Source: Oegoconia quadripuncta (lineage: Eukaryota > Arthropoda > Insecta > Lepidoptera > Autostichidae). Taken from it: a DNA stretch of 64,000 nucleotides. A model generated the notes under the pieces. The model did not search any database and had not been told where the DNA came from. It worked only from the letters and a program-made list of their open reading frames with translations. Position 1 is the stretch's first letter; each line of letters opens with the position of its first letter. Shown here in pieces: positions 36,101 to 43,300 of the stretch. The position numbers and the translations under genes are program-made. The stretch is from the NCBI GenBank assembly GCA_949316235.1, contig OX438751.1, positions 8,704,413-8,768,412 on the forward strand, in the 5' to 3' direction.

Positions 36101-36978
36101 TTGGCCATCCACGTGCACATGAAAAATTCACTCTGTACATCGATATTGAAATTTAGTCACGAAAATCAAGCGCCAGGTGGATTGTACGGTCTGCGGCCGC
36201 GCTTGGGTCGCGCTAGCGCCCGCGTCCACCAGGCAGGTCATTTGTCTCCTCAGGTGTGACACGGATTCCACTTGGTACTTTGTGAATATGTATGAAGAGT
36301 GTCTTTTAATAAGTTCTTGATACCAAAAAATATGCATGTACTCTAGATTACAAACAACGTTACAATTTTTTAAATTCAGTTTTTTAAGTAATATAAATGT
36401 AGGTTACTCATGATTGCAAATAACTTTCCTAGAGGAACACATTTTTTAAATTCATTTTTGGGAGGAAACTTTCATCTTTTGCCATATCCTAACCTAACCT
36501 GTAGATCATTAAAAATATAATTAATAAAATGCCATTTCTTTGGAATAGTTGTTTGCATATCCTTTGGTATCAAGAACTAATTAAAAGTCACCTTGTAAAT
36601 TTTGTCAACCACCGCTGTACACACACACAGCCACACTTTTTTGGTTTCTGCCTGTCCCATTTCTTTTGGCGGCCATGTCGTCGCCATAATATCTCAAGTG
36701 ACCTCTCAGCGGTAGGTGCTGATTAAAAGGTCAAACCTGATTTTATAGAGAAATTGCTGTGTTAAGATTCTCATGTAACCTCCAACCAAAAATACCTCAG
36801 AAAAAAGAAAACTTAAAGGAATTGTTGGCCGTGTCAGCCTAATTTCTCCAAACCCAGAGGTCGTATTCGGAGCCAAATGTTCCTATTCCAGGCGGCTTTG
36901 CTGATGGCCGTCGCATTCCTCCTGCTGGCTGTGGCGGTGGCGGTGCTGGTGCAGCGGCTGGTGGAGCCGCGGCCGTGA
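11986..36978 (+). CDS. Fndc3: Fibronectin type III domain-containing protein 3 (FNDC3), 14 coding exons
   Basis: Joining 14 exons (listed individually) gives one 1137-aa frame with every splice phase matching. Layout: residues 1-125, Gly/Tyr- then His/Pro-rich, low complexity; about 150-185, the conserved basic stretch KDERTQRQYSKLKQKLERK; 254-1090, nine FN3 domains, several followed by Pro-rich linkers, with the typical W, Y and WS(E) positions; 1110-1128, one hydrophobic helix and a short VQRLVEPRP tail. This is the exact plan of vertebrate FNDC3A/B (about 1200 aa) and of the fly homologue CG42389. In vertebrates these are membrane proteins linked to cell adhesion, secretory membranes and sperm or tissue development. 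The insect role is not well known. The start at 11986 is the first ATG after an in-frame TAA at 11908. An alternative first exon lies at 19739. The gene converges on eys. Confidence 0.92.
14758..14777. repeat. perfect 20-bp palindrome
   Basis: gtcagggtttaaaccctgac reads the same on both strands and is followed by another ccctgac. It is intronic with no assigned function. Confidence 0.8.
16155..16605 (+). repeat. family C repeat split by a nested insertion
   Basis: The 5' part (gcccgcggattcgcctgcgt through cgtgattgagcaacaaac) occupies 16160-16337. The expected 3' end, acatccaaactttcgcactt then ataatattag, resumes at about 16560. Between them lies about 220 bp of another repeat beginning with an (aat)n run. 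The uninterrupted family member at 18786-19018 shows the original order. The repeat ends only about 30 nt before the acceptor of Fndc3 exon 2. Confidence 0.65.
16633..16832 (+). CDS. Fndc3: Fndc3 exon 2 (His/Pro-rich)
   Basis: Acceptor ctgttgcag, donor tac|gtaagt, phase 1 in and phase 0 out. Encodes MPVVTSATMMPPLMPPVLDE followed by a His-Pro-Gln low-complexity run made of HHQPP-like units (residues 57-123). The Met/Pro-rich opening resembles the N-terminal region of vertebrate FNDC3B. Present only in the long isoform. Confidence 0.9.
17096..17330 (+). repeat. tRNA-derived SINE, family B (Metulj-like)
   Basis: A-box-like ggtgtagtggatagtcaccc and B box gcgggttcgaatcccgcg, followed by the tail phrases atccatagcacaagctttgc and gtgtaagtgtccgaaat. 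The same arrangement occurs at 24493-24720 and 49503-49712. It resembles the Metulj SINEs described in butterflies; the subfamily is not checked. Confidence 0.75.
18786..19018 (+). repeat. family C interspersed repeat, most complete copy
   Basis: Begins tagcttaccgcccgcggctt, contains ttatcccgggggatctac and aaatccgttcatccgtttcg, and ends aaactttcgggtttataa then tattag. This is the reference copy for recognising the split copy at 16155. Confidence 0.65.
19500..19738 (+). promoter_or_regulatory. Fndc3: candidate internal promoter and 5' UTR of the short Fndc3 isoform
   Basis: The 240 bp before the ATG at 19739 is richer in CpG than the flanks (ggtcgcgggcgtatagtatc region) and contains gcgtatatag near 19532. 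No start site can be fixed from sequence. The call rests on the convincing coding exon that follows. Confidence 0.35.
19739..19792 (+). CDS. Fndc3: alternative first coding exon of Fndc3 (short isoform)
   Basis: gaagaaaaATGG opens an 18-codon frame, MGDSDPVTKNPVEKANAK, ending exactly at a donor, aag|gtcagt, in phase 0. Fndc3 exon 3 (23468) also begins in phase 0, so the two join without loss of frame, replacing exons 1-2 and predicting a 1032-aa protein that keeps all nine FN3 domains. The peptide is charged and non-repetitive, unlike the low-complexity start of the long form. It is too short to be recognised by similarity; the evidence is phase and splice-site quality. Confidence 0.6.
20230..20480 (+). 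repeat. 5S rRNA-derived SINE (SINE3-like)
   Basis: tatgcgaagttaagca at 20260 and ttggatgggtgaccac at 20295 are the two best-conserved internal segments of 5S rRNA (box A side and box C of the internal control region) at nearly the right spacing. The 5' third is degraded and the sequence runs on into a non-5S body with a gtgtgatg-like 3' end. That is the structure of a 5S-headed SINE and not of a 5S gene. Confidence 0.7.
20935..21130 (+). repeat. SINE family B, headless copy
   Basis: Shares atgtttgtatgatgaatata, gtatttgtgtagtttatcaa and the end phrase aactagatggcactctgtgt with the copy at 24188-24440. Confidence 0.65.
21935..22080 (+). repeat. LINE 3' tail with (ttgta)n end
   Basis: gcctggaagagatggctttt, then gtgcaataaagtgtatttat and a short attgt repeat: the usual 3' end of a truncated lepidopteran LINE. 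Confidence 0.6.
23098..23130 (+). repeat. GT-rich microsatellite
   Basis: gtgtgtgtgtgtgtatgtgt and a further gtgtatgt: an imperfect dinucleotide run. Confidence 0.85.
23468..23666 (+). CDS. Fndc3: Fndc3 exon 3 (conserved basic segment)
   Basis: Acceptor ttatttttag, donor attg|gttagt, phase 0 in and phase 1 out. Encodes a His/Pro-rich run (HYHHVPPHHMQHSPPPP) and then KDERTQRQYSKLKQKLERKH, the most conserved non-FN3 part of invertebrate FNDC3 proteins. It is the first exon shared by both predicted isoforms. Confidence 0.92.
24188..24440 (+). repeat. SINE family B copy
   Basis: B box gcgggttcgaatcccgct near 24232, then gtttgtatgattaatacaga and the end phrase ctagatggcactctgtgta. The A-box end is degraded. 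Confidence 0.65.
24493..24720 (+). repeat. SINE family B copy next to the exon 4 acceptor
   Basis: ttggtgtagtgggtagtgac (A box) and tgcgggttcgaatcccgcc (B box). The body ends about 30 bp before the Fndc3 acceptor at 24748, so SINE sequence may supply part of the branch-point region. Confidence 0.7.
24749..24942 (+). CDS. Fndc3: Fndc3 exon 4 (Gly/Ser-rich linker)
   Basis: Acceptor gtgttgcag, donor cag|gtcact, phase 1 in and phase 0 out. Encodes NSGASTPSLSPRKEVNG, a Gly/Ser-rich acidic linker, and TQAVLDLLTATRTPQ, the lead into FN3 domain 1. In vertebrates the same position carries a Ser-rich segment followed by a helix and then the first FN3 domain. The donor gtcact is weak. Confidence 0.88.
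25562..25716 (+). CDS. Fndc3: Fndc3 exon 5 (first half of FN3-1)
   Basis: Acceptor cgtttccag, donor tgccg|gtcagt, phase 0 in and phase 2 out. Encodes VSDMTPTSALVQWNSP through YKAIYSGPSLSCR, strands A to E of the first FN3 domain including the core Trp. Base composition is ordinary, in contrast to the extremely GC-rich exon 6. Confidence 0.92.
25717..26592 (+). other. Fndc3: Fndc3 intron 5
   Basis: About 880 bp. Its second half (about 26110-26535) resembles the repeat at 48050-48240; both have gcggtaccccgcct and nearby cttattgcatt or ctattgcact phrases, so it is a degraded interspersed element. Nothing else recognised. Confidence 0.5.
26593..27211 (+). CDS. Fndc3: Fndc3 exon 6 (end of FN3-1, FN3-2, most of FN3-3)
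   Basis: The largest exon, 206 complete codons (residues 307-512). Acceptor ctttacccacag, donor cag|gtaaat. FN3-1 ends near 340, FN3-2 spans about 349-432 with WTASNDNGARLIHYSLEM and SEWSEELTV, and FN3-3 starts near 441. The exon is extremely GC-rich with runs of c, which creates long antisense frames that should be ignored. Confidence 0.95.
27468..27732 (-). repeat. tRNA-derived SINE, family A
   Basis: On the - strand: head gcctccgtggctcgatg, B box gggttcgatccccagcg, and an A tail shown by the t-run at 27472-27479. It fills much of Fndc3 intron 6. A short aaatac-type sequence flanks both sides and may be the target duplication. Confidence 0.8.
27823..28001 (+). CDS. Fndc3: Fndc3 exon 7 (end of FN3-3, start of FN3-4)
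   Basis: Acceptor gtcgttgcag, donor gacgg|gtatgt, phase 0 in and phase 2 out. Encodes GPWSTEVTYRTPAERPG (last strand of FN3-3) and FRLRWDPPTDDGGAPIECY of FN3-4. The donor position is chosen because gacgg plus g from exon 8 restores a DGY tripeptide found at the same place in FN3-2. Confidence 0.92.
28012..28262 (-). repeat. SINE family B, starting within about 10 bp of a Fndc3 donor
   Basis: aataaatatccttaaatata, then ccagatggttgatatactac and the reversed B box tagcggaattcgaaccc near 28201. The tail end of the SINE begins almost immediately after the exon 7 donor at 28002. Confidence 0.7.
28290..28445 (-). repeat. LINE 3' tail with (aata)n end
   Basis: tttatttatttatttaacac, then gcatacacgtcaaacaaaac and agagatctcttccagcaaac. 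A second, nearly identical tail is at 55383-55490. Confidence 0.65.
28790..29080. mobile_element. family F element (tRNA-like core, TIR-like end)
   Basis: Contains gaaagagctcattttgtt, the B-box-like aacgggttcgatcctgcc, and the end cgctattcctcatagtttcg followed by aaatttaccctgtatac. The same parts occur in the better preserved copy at 35772-36135, where both ends form an inverted repeat. A family B tail follows at 29090-29170. Confidence 0.5.
29760..30027 (+). CDS. Fndc3: Fndc3 exon 8 (end of FN3-4, start of FN3-5)
   Basis: Acceptor tccgcgtag, donor gag|gtaatg, phase 2 in and phase 0 out. Encodes YRCMYRGPEREAQCERLAPG to SAWSGAESVATEP of FN3-4 and the opening half of FN3-5 (LSVPVRWHAPACSGGAPLTE). 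Very GC-rich. Confidence 0.93.
30078..30200 (+). repeat. tRNA-like SINE head joined to a family A fragment
   Basis: ggtggcggttaagatgcggt and the B box ccgggttcgattcccagg form a + strand tRNA-like head. It is followed by a t-run and atgcacgacgggtcggaact, which is the reversed tail end of family A. A chimera or nested insertion is likely. Confidence 0.5.
30365..30592 (-). repeat. tRNA-derived SINE, family A, lacking its head
   Basis: Shares gttaagtgaagatgaagtcg, tactgacccggaaac and accaaccaaaccgagtact with the full copies, and stops where the tRNA-like head should begin. Confidence 0.7.
31325..31654 (+). CDS. Fndc3: Fndc3 exon 9 (end of FN3-5, start of FN3-6)
   Basis: Acceptor atccacacag, donor gag|gtaatg, 110 codons, phase 0 both sides. 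Encodes CQYRVWVVACNRVGAG of FN3-5, an Ala/Pro-rich linker (APRLAPAPAPAG), and LEWDAPNDNGAPLIDYRLEM of FN3-6. Confidence 0.93.
31836..32125 (-). repeat. tRNA-derived SINE, family A
   Basis: A tail shown by the t-run near 31838, body phrase gaccccgctggggatcgaat (reversed B-box region) at 32081-32100, and cgtgacctccgaa-like head. Lies in Fndc3 intron 9, about 160 bp from the next exon. Confidence 0.75.
32289..32537 (+). CDS. Fndc3: Fndc3 exon 10 (end of FN3-6, start of FN3-7)
   Basis: Acceptor tttatcctcag, donor cag|gtgggt, 83 codons, phase 0 both sides. Encodes IYRGLETSYVVEQLTPFSPY and NRAGRGAWSGVRDV of FN3-6, then LRLHWRAPNDHGAEVLRYRL of FN3-7. Confidence 0.93.
32538..33091 (+). other. Fndc3: Fndc3 intron 10
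   Basis: About 550 bp with a short cacctaacatcaggtgtgat phrase related to family A SINEs near 32662. Nothing else recognised. Confidence 0.5.
33092..33406 (+). CDS. Fndc3: Fndc3 exon 11 (end of FN3-7, start of FN3-8)
   Basis: Acceptor tttaccacag, donor aag|gtaact, 105 codons, phase 0 both sides. Encodes VAAINELGLGEWSEAAS of FN3-7, an eight-Pro linker, and LRLEWPTVADAHYCVEM to IYRGPARSCK of FN3-8. Confidence 0.93.
33407..34515 (+). other. Fndc3: Fndc3 intron 11
   Basis: About 1.1 kb. A short repeat near 34150-34205 (caatacattaattttacatc) is shared with 10940. Nothing else recognised. Confidence 0.5.
34516..34770 (+). CDS. Fndc3: Fndc3 exon 12 (end of FN3-8, start of FN3-9)
   Basis: Acceptor ctcctcccag, donor cag|gtacgt, 85 codons, phase 0 both sides. 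Encodes AKKLREATTYQFRIRATD and GGRGAWSDPLSAAT of FN3-8, then ARVAWDAPDDHHASTTYVLQ of FN3-9. Confidence 0.92.
34771..35442 (+). other. Fndc3: Fndc3 intron 12
   Basis: About 670 bp of AT-rich sequence. I see no repeat or coding feature in it. Confidence 0.5.
35443..35637 (+). CDS. Fndc3: Fndc3 exon 13 (end of FN3-9 and basic linker)
   Basis: Acceptor cttgtcccag, donor cag|gtaact, 65 codons, phase 0 both sides. Encodes VYEGSETTFQLEELEYGAEY to LAGAWSAAARLVV of FN3-9, then a Pro stretch and a strongly basic juxtamembrane segment, RQRRARTARRLSTKQ. Confidence 0.93.
35772..36135. mobile_element. family F element with about 55-bp inverted ends
   Basis: The left end (ttggccaaaaactatgagaa then gcgaaaggtactt and aaggagtctcg) is the reverse complement, with few changes, of the right end (cgagactcctttgagtactt then ttcgctattcctcatagt and tttggccat). 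The core holds the reversed B-box-like gccaggaattgacccgttc. About 350 bp, non-coding, in Fndc3 intron 13. A sister copy is at 28790-29080. Confidence 0.65.
36892..36978 (+). CDS. Fndc3: Fndc3 exon 14 (transmembrane anchor and stop)
   Basis: Acceptor tcctattccag, 28 codons and TGA. Encodes ALLMAVAFLLLAVAVAVLV, a classic single hydrophobic helix, then QRLVEPRP. With a basic segment just before it and only a few residues after it, this is a C-terminal (tail) anchor, as in vertebrate FNDC3A/B. Confidence 0.93.
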   Translation, partial: AALLMAVAFLLLAVAVAVLVQRLVEPRP

Positions 36979-38412
36979 CGCGAGCTGGCCGCGGCGCTCC
37001 CCCGGGCGTTGGCCCGCATCTGAGTGCCCGCGCTGACCCTGCCCCATGCCACCCCTCGCTCCTCTCTCTACAGGCGCGTAGGAGCGTGAGTCAAAAATGT
37101 TACTCAAATGTGCTGCACGACATTTTCATCTACGTACATGTACAGATGTGGCATACGAAGCTATACATTAAAGAATTTTATATCCTGGGTTACGTGGTAG
37201 ACTTAAGTGTGATCCATACATGTCTTGTGACGTCCGTTATCTCTATACTTATGGGGTAACAAATCGAAGTTATGACATGTATGTAGTTTAATATTTTCCG
37301 AATTGTTTATTATGATATGTTTTAATGGCATATTTTATATGATACCGCCACTTCTGAGCAGCCTTTATGATGGAAATGTTAGCTATGGTGTAAGTGAACT
37401 GTATCATTATTTGTTTGAATCAGACCCTGATGTATTGGATCTTTTCAGTAACTTGATTTCGTACAAATCTTTCGCTTTTGTACTGATCGATGATTATTCG
37501 TAAAGTAAGTGTCCACATAAATTGTTATTTGTTAACATTATTTATATGTACATACTATGTAGATAATCATATCGACAGATGTGTGCCACTCTAATATAAC
37601 GTTTTGTGGCACGACGTAAATACTGTCTTATTTTTATGTAGTTATTTTTTAAATAAATAAATAAAAGAGGTCGTTATTAATAATAGGTAACTTACTATGA
37701 CGTCGCAGTTGTGTATTGGCCCACATTTATTTTTGTCAGAATATATTTATACTACGCGTGAAGACGTCGGCGCGTTACGGCCTAATACTAGTACGGTATA
37801 TGGCGAGTACTTGTGTTGAAATTAGCTCCCGGAAATATTACGACTTCACTGTGTAAAATGATTTATGCGTAAATGTGAAGTTGCCATTTCTGTAACGTAA
37901 ATTTTAGCAGTGGGAACGTCACGTCTCCTCTACGTTATCTTTTATACTTCACAATATCTTTATATCTAGTCTATGCTTGTAACTTGTTATTTCGTTTCTT
38001 ATTTTTAACAGGAGATTATTGATCATATTATATATGAAATATTAATAATATATTTGTTTTTTTTTTAATAGTGATAAAGTGTACTTCCAACATTTTATTA
38101 GTCTTCTAGACTATGTTTTCCATGCGTTTGGTATTTATGTAGAGTTTTCAATCAGTCTGTTGCATGTATCATCAGATTTAAGTATAGCAAGTTAGCAAAC
38201 AAGGTGCTCTATTTTATTATAGTTCTGTTAAGAGGGTCGTGGCCCCTCGCTCTGCAACGAGTTTCCAGTGTGTGTGCTGTGATCACTTCCTTATGCGAAT
38301 GAGACTGATTTTAAAATAAATGCTTACTTTCTATAGAACGTTCTGTTTCAGAACGCTTTCATACTTTTGATGACGCGTAAGCTATGCTATTGTATTGAAT
38401 GTGAGACGGACG

Positions 38413-38434
38413 AGCGCCCGGCGGACCGGGCGCT
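38413..38434 (+). other. perfect 9-bp GC hairpin in the probable 3' UTR
   Basis: agcgcccgg (38413-38421), loop cgga, ccgggcgct (38426-38434). It sits in an isolated GC-rich patch of about 90 bp inside AT-rich sequence. Confidence 0.7.
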
Positions 38435-39875
38435 GTGGGCCCCGGCGGCTGACTCGGCCCATGTCAACAGCAAAGAGCCAGGTCGCCTTGACGTGGATAA
38501 CCGATCCGATGATATACATATACTCCGAATACTTAGTTTTATTCATGTAACATGACCTTTATTGATGACATTATGTAATTAATTATAGAGTAATTTGTTT
38601 ATAAAATTAGAGATTACGAATTATTGAGATTGTTACCACCCGGTGTAAAACAAGGATTTGCGATAATAAATCCAGTTTTTTAGGCAATTATATCCGAGTA
38701 TAGCATTGCATTGCAAAGGAAGTAATTATAAATCCCATGTTAGTGTTCATTATTTACTGTGCATTATTAGAACAATTGTTGTCTAATGTTTCATTTATAA
38801 ATATAATTTTTAAATGTCCTTATTTCATTGTAAATAAGTAAAGATGTCTATTCTGTCTATATTGTATTCGTTTATCGAAAATAGAATAATATTGTATTAT
38901 TATATCGGATTTACATTTTAAACATTGATGTTTCTTAGTGTCATTATTCACTATTGAATGTTGTTTGAACGTTTTAAAATAATAAACATACATTATACCT
39001 ACATAGCATTGTCATGAACACGTAGCCTCTTTGCATTCGATGTCTACTAGTTAGAACTACATATTGTAATGTTGTGTATAATCAATCGTCTACTGGGATG
39101 AGATTACCGTGGCGCACCAATAGGTTTAATATACTTCGTAAATATGTAATATTTACTTCTCCTGTGATCAGCTTATTCTATTCTTTCTATATATCTATTA
39201 TTGTTATCCGAAACATTCCTAGGGTTTTGTTCATTTTCAAGAAAATTGGTTTGATTGTTATACTAATTTGTGTGGTAGCCAAAAATTCACTTCGTGCCTG
39301 TATCCGTAAGGCATAATTGAACCCGTAAGCACAGCTTACGTTGTTACAAATGAACTATATTTAATTTTCGAAAATTTTATAATTATAATGATAATGTGCA
39401 ATTAACAATTTATTTATTCTTTATCGCTTAATATAATATTTATTTTTTAGAAATTTATCAAATTCTATAGTGTCGTATCGTATAGTGAACTGTAAAGGAA
39501 TCAATGTTCCTAACGAATTTTACACGTTGTACAATACATCAATTGCAAGCTAAATTGTGTACTGCAGTCAAGCATTCCAACTTTATTCCACTTGTAAATA
39601 GGCCTAATAAATTCTACGACTTTTATGAATGTACATCTTGCTTTTATATTGAAGTGTAAATAAATCATGAGCTTCGTGTAAGGGGCATGTTTACATATAA
39701 ACATGTATGCCAATGAAATTACTACACTGTGTTGAGACTAAACGTTTTTAAATTAATAAGAAATATAAATTGATTAACGGGGATAACATCTCATATTGTA
39801 TTTGTGTTTGAATTAGTGACGTATAACGAAATGTATATGTTTATAATATAATATTTGATGATGTTATGTATACAA

Positions 39876-39881
39876 TTTATT
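39876..39881 (-). terminator. eys: candidate poly(A) signal of eys
   Basis: AATAAA on the - strand (tttatt on +), about 315 bp beyond the eys stop codon at 40197-40199. It lies 15 bp from the opposing + strand signal. Confidence 0.35.
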
Positions 39882-39896
39882 AAACATGAATATATC

Positions 39897-39902
39897 AATA
39901 AA
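39897..39902 (+). terminator. Fndc3: candidate poly(A) signal of Fndc3
   Basis: AATAAA followed by tgtgtactatgaatgttt, a GT-rich downstream region, about 300 bp before the convergent eys stop codon. It is the last of several candidates. Confidence 0.4.
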
Positions 39903-40196
39903 ACTATATTTTGTGTACTATGAATGTTTAATTTTCTTTCTACGTAACACCAATTAACTTATCTCGTGCTAATAGTTTTTGGAGGACAGAATTTATATAA
40001 TTGCAGGCACTTAGTTTTATGTACAATACCTAATCAGATTAATAATGTAATATAAATGTAAAATACGCAATAACACGACTACAAATACAAAACAGACACA
40101 ACGTTGGTCCTATAAAGAAGACTAGAAATGTTTTTGTACTGAGTATTGACGTCATCCATTACTGGATGCATACTAACCTTACATAGTTATATACAC

Positions 40197-40351
40197 TCAA
40201 GGGAACAATTGGCACGACTGTACATTTTCGCTATATAATTCAGTATAATTGGTAATGTAAGTTTCTGGATTGGTTGCTATATGGTCAATACAGCCTTTGA
40301 AGTTATTTGGGAACAACTTCTTTGCTACTGCATTATCTTCTGATACGCCAC
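40197..40351 (-). CDS. eys: eys exon S: end of LamG 4 and stop codon
   Basis: Acceptor tatacttag, 51 codons from phase 1 to TGA at 40199-40197. Encodes GVSEDNAVAKKLFPNNFKGC, then IDHIATNPETYI and NVQSCQLFP. The protein ends about 30 residues after the F-x-GCID signature, with no membrane helix. Confidence 0.9.
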
Positions 40352-43300
40352 CTAAGTATAAAAAAAAATCTAACGTTAGTATAGATATGGTATTAATTAT
40401 TTCTATTGGGCACCAAATAGCACTAATCGGGCACCAAATATTGGCATATTTAGAATTCAATGGTGTAGAATATTACAATTTGATGGGACTAGGGATATTA
40501 CAATTTCATTTAACTATATGAAATAAATAATAATGACCATTTCTATTTTTTCATCCTTCATTGAGGGGAGAATCCCGCAATAGTTCTACATAGAGAGCCA
40601 GTTCCACGTATTCAATACTACACCTACTATAATATGTAATATGTCGTAAAAAATTAGCCATTGAATTAAAGCCTAGGCGGATGGACACTACCGCGGAGCA
40701 CACGGCCCGTAGGATTCCTCTCTGAGCAGTGCAGTTTAAGATAATGCAGGCATACATTACGATCCGGTTAGGCTTTCAATTCAATGGTTAATTTAAAACC
40801 ATCTCTTTGCGACACATGAACTTTTATGTTTTCACGAACTTGCTCGACCGCGACGCTCGAAGATTTTACTATTAAATGCGCGCTCGTCACTACGAGCCTA
40901 AACATCTCGCGTCGTCTGACAAGTCAAGCGACTCTCATGACGAGTACTCAGCAACGAGTGAATGGCACACGTCGCGCGATTTCGCGACCAAACACTAAGG
41001 GATGACTGGCAGATTATTAAGTAGGAAAATGGTCAAGTTATGTTCTATGACCAATTAAGTATGGAAAATCACAAAATAAACCCTTACGTACATAATCAAA
41101 AAATCGTTAAAATTTTCCTTTAAACTTCGTCATCCCATATCTATCTAATAAAGACAAATGTAATCTCAAATGGCCTATAATAATACTCATAGTAGTCCTA
41201 TCAAGTTTGTAGTATGATATAATTATTACAGATTATCTGATCGCAACCTAAGCTCACTTTGTCTTACTGCAAAGTTTATCGACAGAGAAAATATTGTCAG
41301 GGTTGACAAAGAAAATCTTTGTTGATTGGGTGATTGCTTTGGATGAAAATAACTTACCTAAAAACATGTCCACGTCATCATAATCAGACTCTGCCTTGAG
41401 GCCCGGTTCTTCAACATACGCCAACACATGATTGACAGTCAAAGTCACATTCCTGGTTTCCAACCTCAGCACCACTGTATGCCACTCTGCGTCGGCCAGG
41501 AACCCCGCGTGCGGAACCAATCGGGAGAGCGTTCTAGAAGAGTCTGGGTGCTTTGAGTCTTTAACACTGAACACTTCAACGGAGGCATTGTCGTAGCGGA
41601 ACGACCATATTAGTTTGAGGTAACCGCTCTCGAGTCCGAGTCCTATGTAGTCCATATCCTGTGAGTAAACAGATGTGTCGAGACATTAAATTCATGCTAC
41701 ATTCAAGCAAGACACTTTTTTTTATGCACAACGGGGCAGCTACTTGACCTCAATCACACCAGTATGCGAAGTGTGAGTTTTGTCTCGTTTTTAATTTTAC
41801 CATCGCGTTAGCGTTTACAAAAAATGTCCCTATGAAAAAAATCGTTTTGCAAACTATCCACTAGAGGCGCTGCACATTTCTCCATACAAATCGTCACGTA
41901 AACGTGAACGCGGTAGTAAAGTTAAGTCGAAACAAATCTCACACTCTGCCCTCTGATGTTAAGTGAAGATGAGGCCGAATGTGGAAGCGTACTGTTCCGG
42001 AAACCCAATCTTATTTAGGGGACTCCACTCCACAATTTTTGCTAATTATAGGTGATGAAAACTTGTGAACTTAATGTAATGTTATAGGTACAACCGTCAA
42101 GATGAAAAATGGTCACTAATTTAATGTTAATTGTGATATAATGGGGTTACTCGCTGTTCGTCAGGTAAGTTATAACGTGAAGTTACATACTGCAAATTAG
42201 TTACAATTTCTGCATCACAAATGGGCAACAAGGAATAGTGGAATAGCTAAACAAAAAATACCAGAGATTCGTCTCACACACAAAATATACGGATCGAAAA
42301 ATAAAAACAGAAATGATCGAATTGAGAACCTCCCCTTTCTTAAAGTCGATTAAAAATATCAAAAATCCTTTTAATTGGAGATGTAGGAGTTCTGACTAAA
42401 TATAGATTAAGTGTATCAGTACTATTTATTTTGACAGATAGGAAATCTGACATATTTAATGAACACTAGGTTATGGTATTTTCGATTCAGGCAGAGAATG
42501 CTACGGATCGAATATACAACAATGACTTTTCAATTGAGATATCCAAGCTCTCACAATATACTTAGAGGTTTTCAGTATTATACCGACAAATGCGAAATCG
42601 CAATCTGACGAAAAACGAGTAAACCTACATAGTCTTCTAAATCTGCGCCAAATCTATAGATCACTCACCATAACAATCCACAGCAACAACCCGTTGGCTT
42701 CCGCGGTGGTGAAGTTGAGAGAGACGAAGCAAGGACGCGAGTGTACGGGCTCCAGCCGCTGTTCACTCACGTGATGTGTGGGCGCACGGCGCCATAACGA
42801 GAGCAGACCGTCGCCGCCGAATTGCGGTATCGTCACGTTTATCTCTGGTGGATTTATGACAAAGATTTCTTTGATGATAATGATGGCGCGGACTCTTCCC
42901 ATGGAGGTCGTTAAAGGCGACTAAACGATCTCGGAGCTTATACATAACAGTATAGACATGTGATAGGCAGCCAAGTTTGGACTAAATAGATACACTGCAA
43001 ACCCTTGTATGGAAGTCCACCCTCAACAAACCCGAAAAGGACGGCAGTGAGAAGCATTTTGTCAGATTTTCGTACTCGGTCGTCTTATTGAGACTCATCG
43101 ATCGTGTAAGCTTCAGCACTTTAGAAAAAAATAAGATACAATTGTCAAAATACGAATAAAAAAAAATTTGGCCGCCAAGCGGTGGATAGGTCAGAGACGT
43201 CTCTCGTGTAGTCGTCGCTGGACCTATAATGCAGGAAATATTATAGCGACATATATCCACCTAGACATTAAATTGAATGGCTTATTTAACCATTTGCCTA

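Larger units (their letters stand above)
36979..39902 (+). other. Fndc3: probable Fndc3 3' UTR
   Basis: About 2.9 kb of AT-rich sequence between the stop codon and a cluster of AATAAA signals. It holds a strong pyrimidine-tract acceptor at 37071-37073 (possible alternative last exon) and a GC-rich perfect hairpin at 38413-38434. No independent gene was seen. Earlier AATAAA sites near 37655-37665 could give shorter transcripts. Confidence 0.5.
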
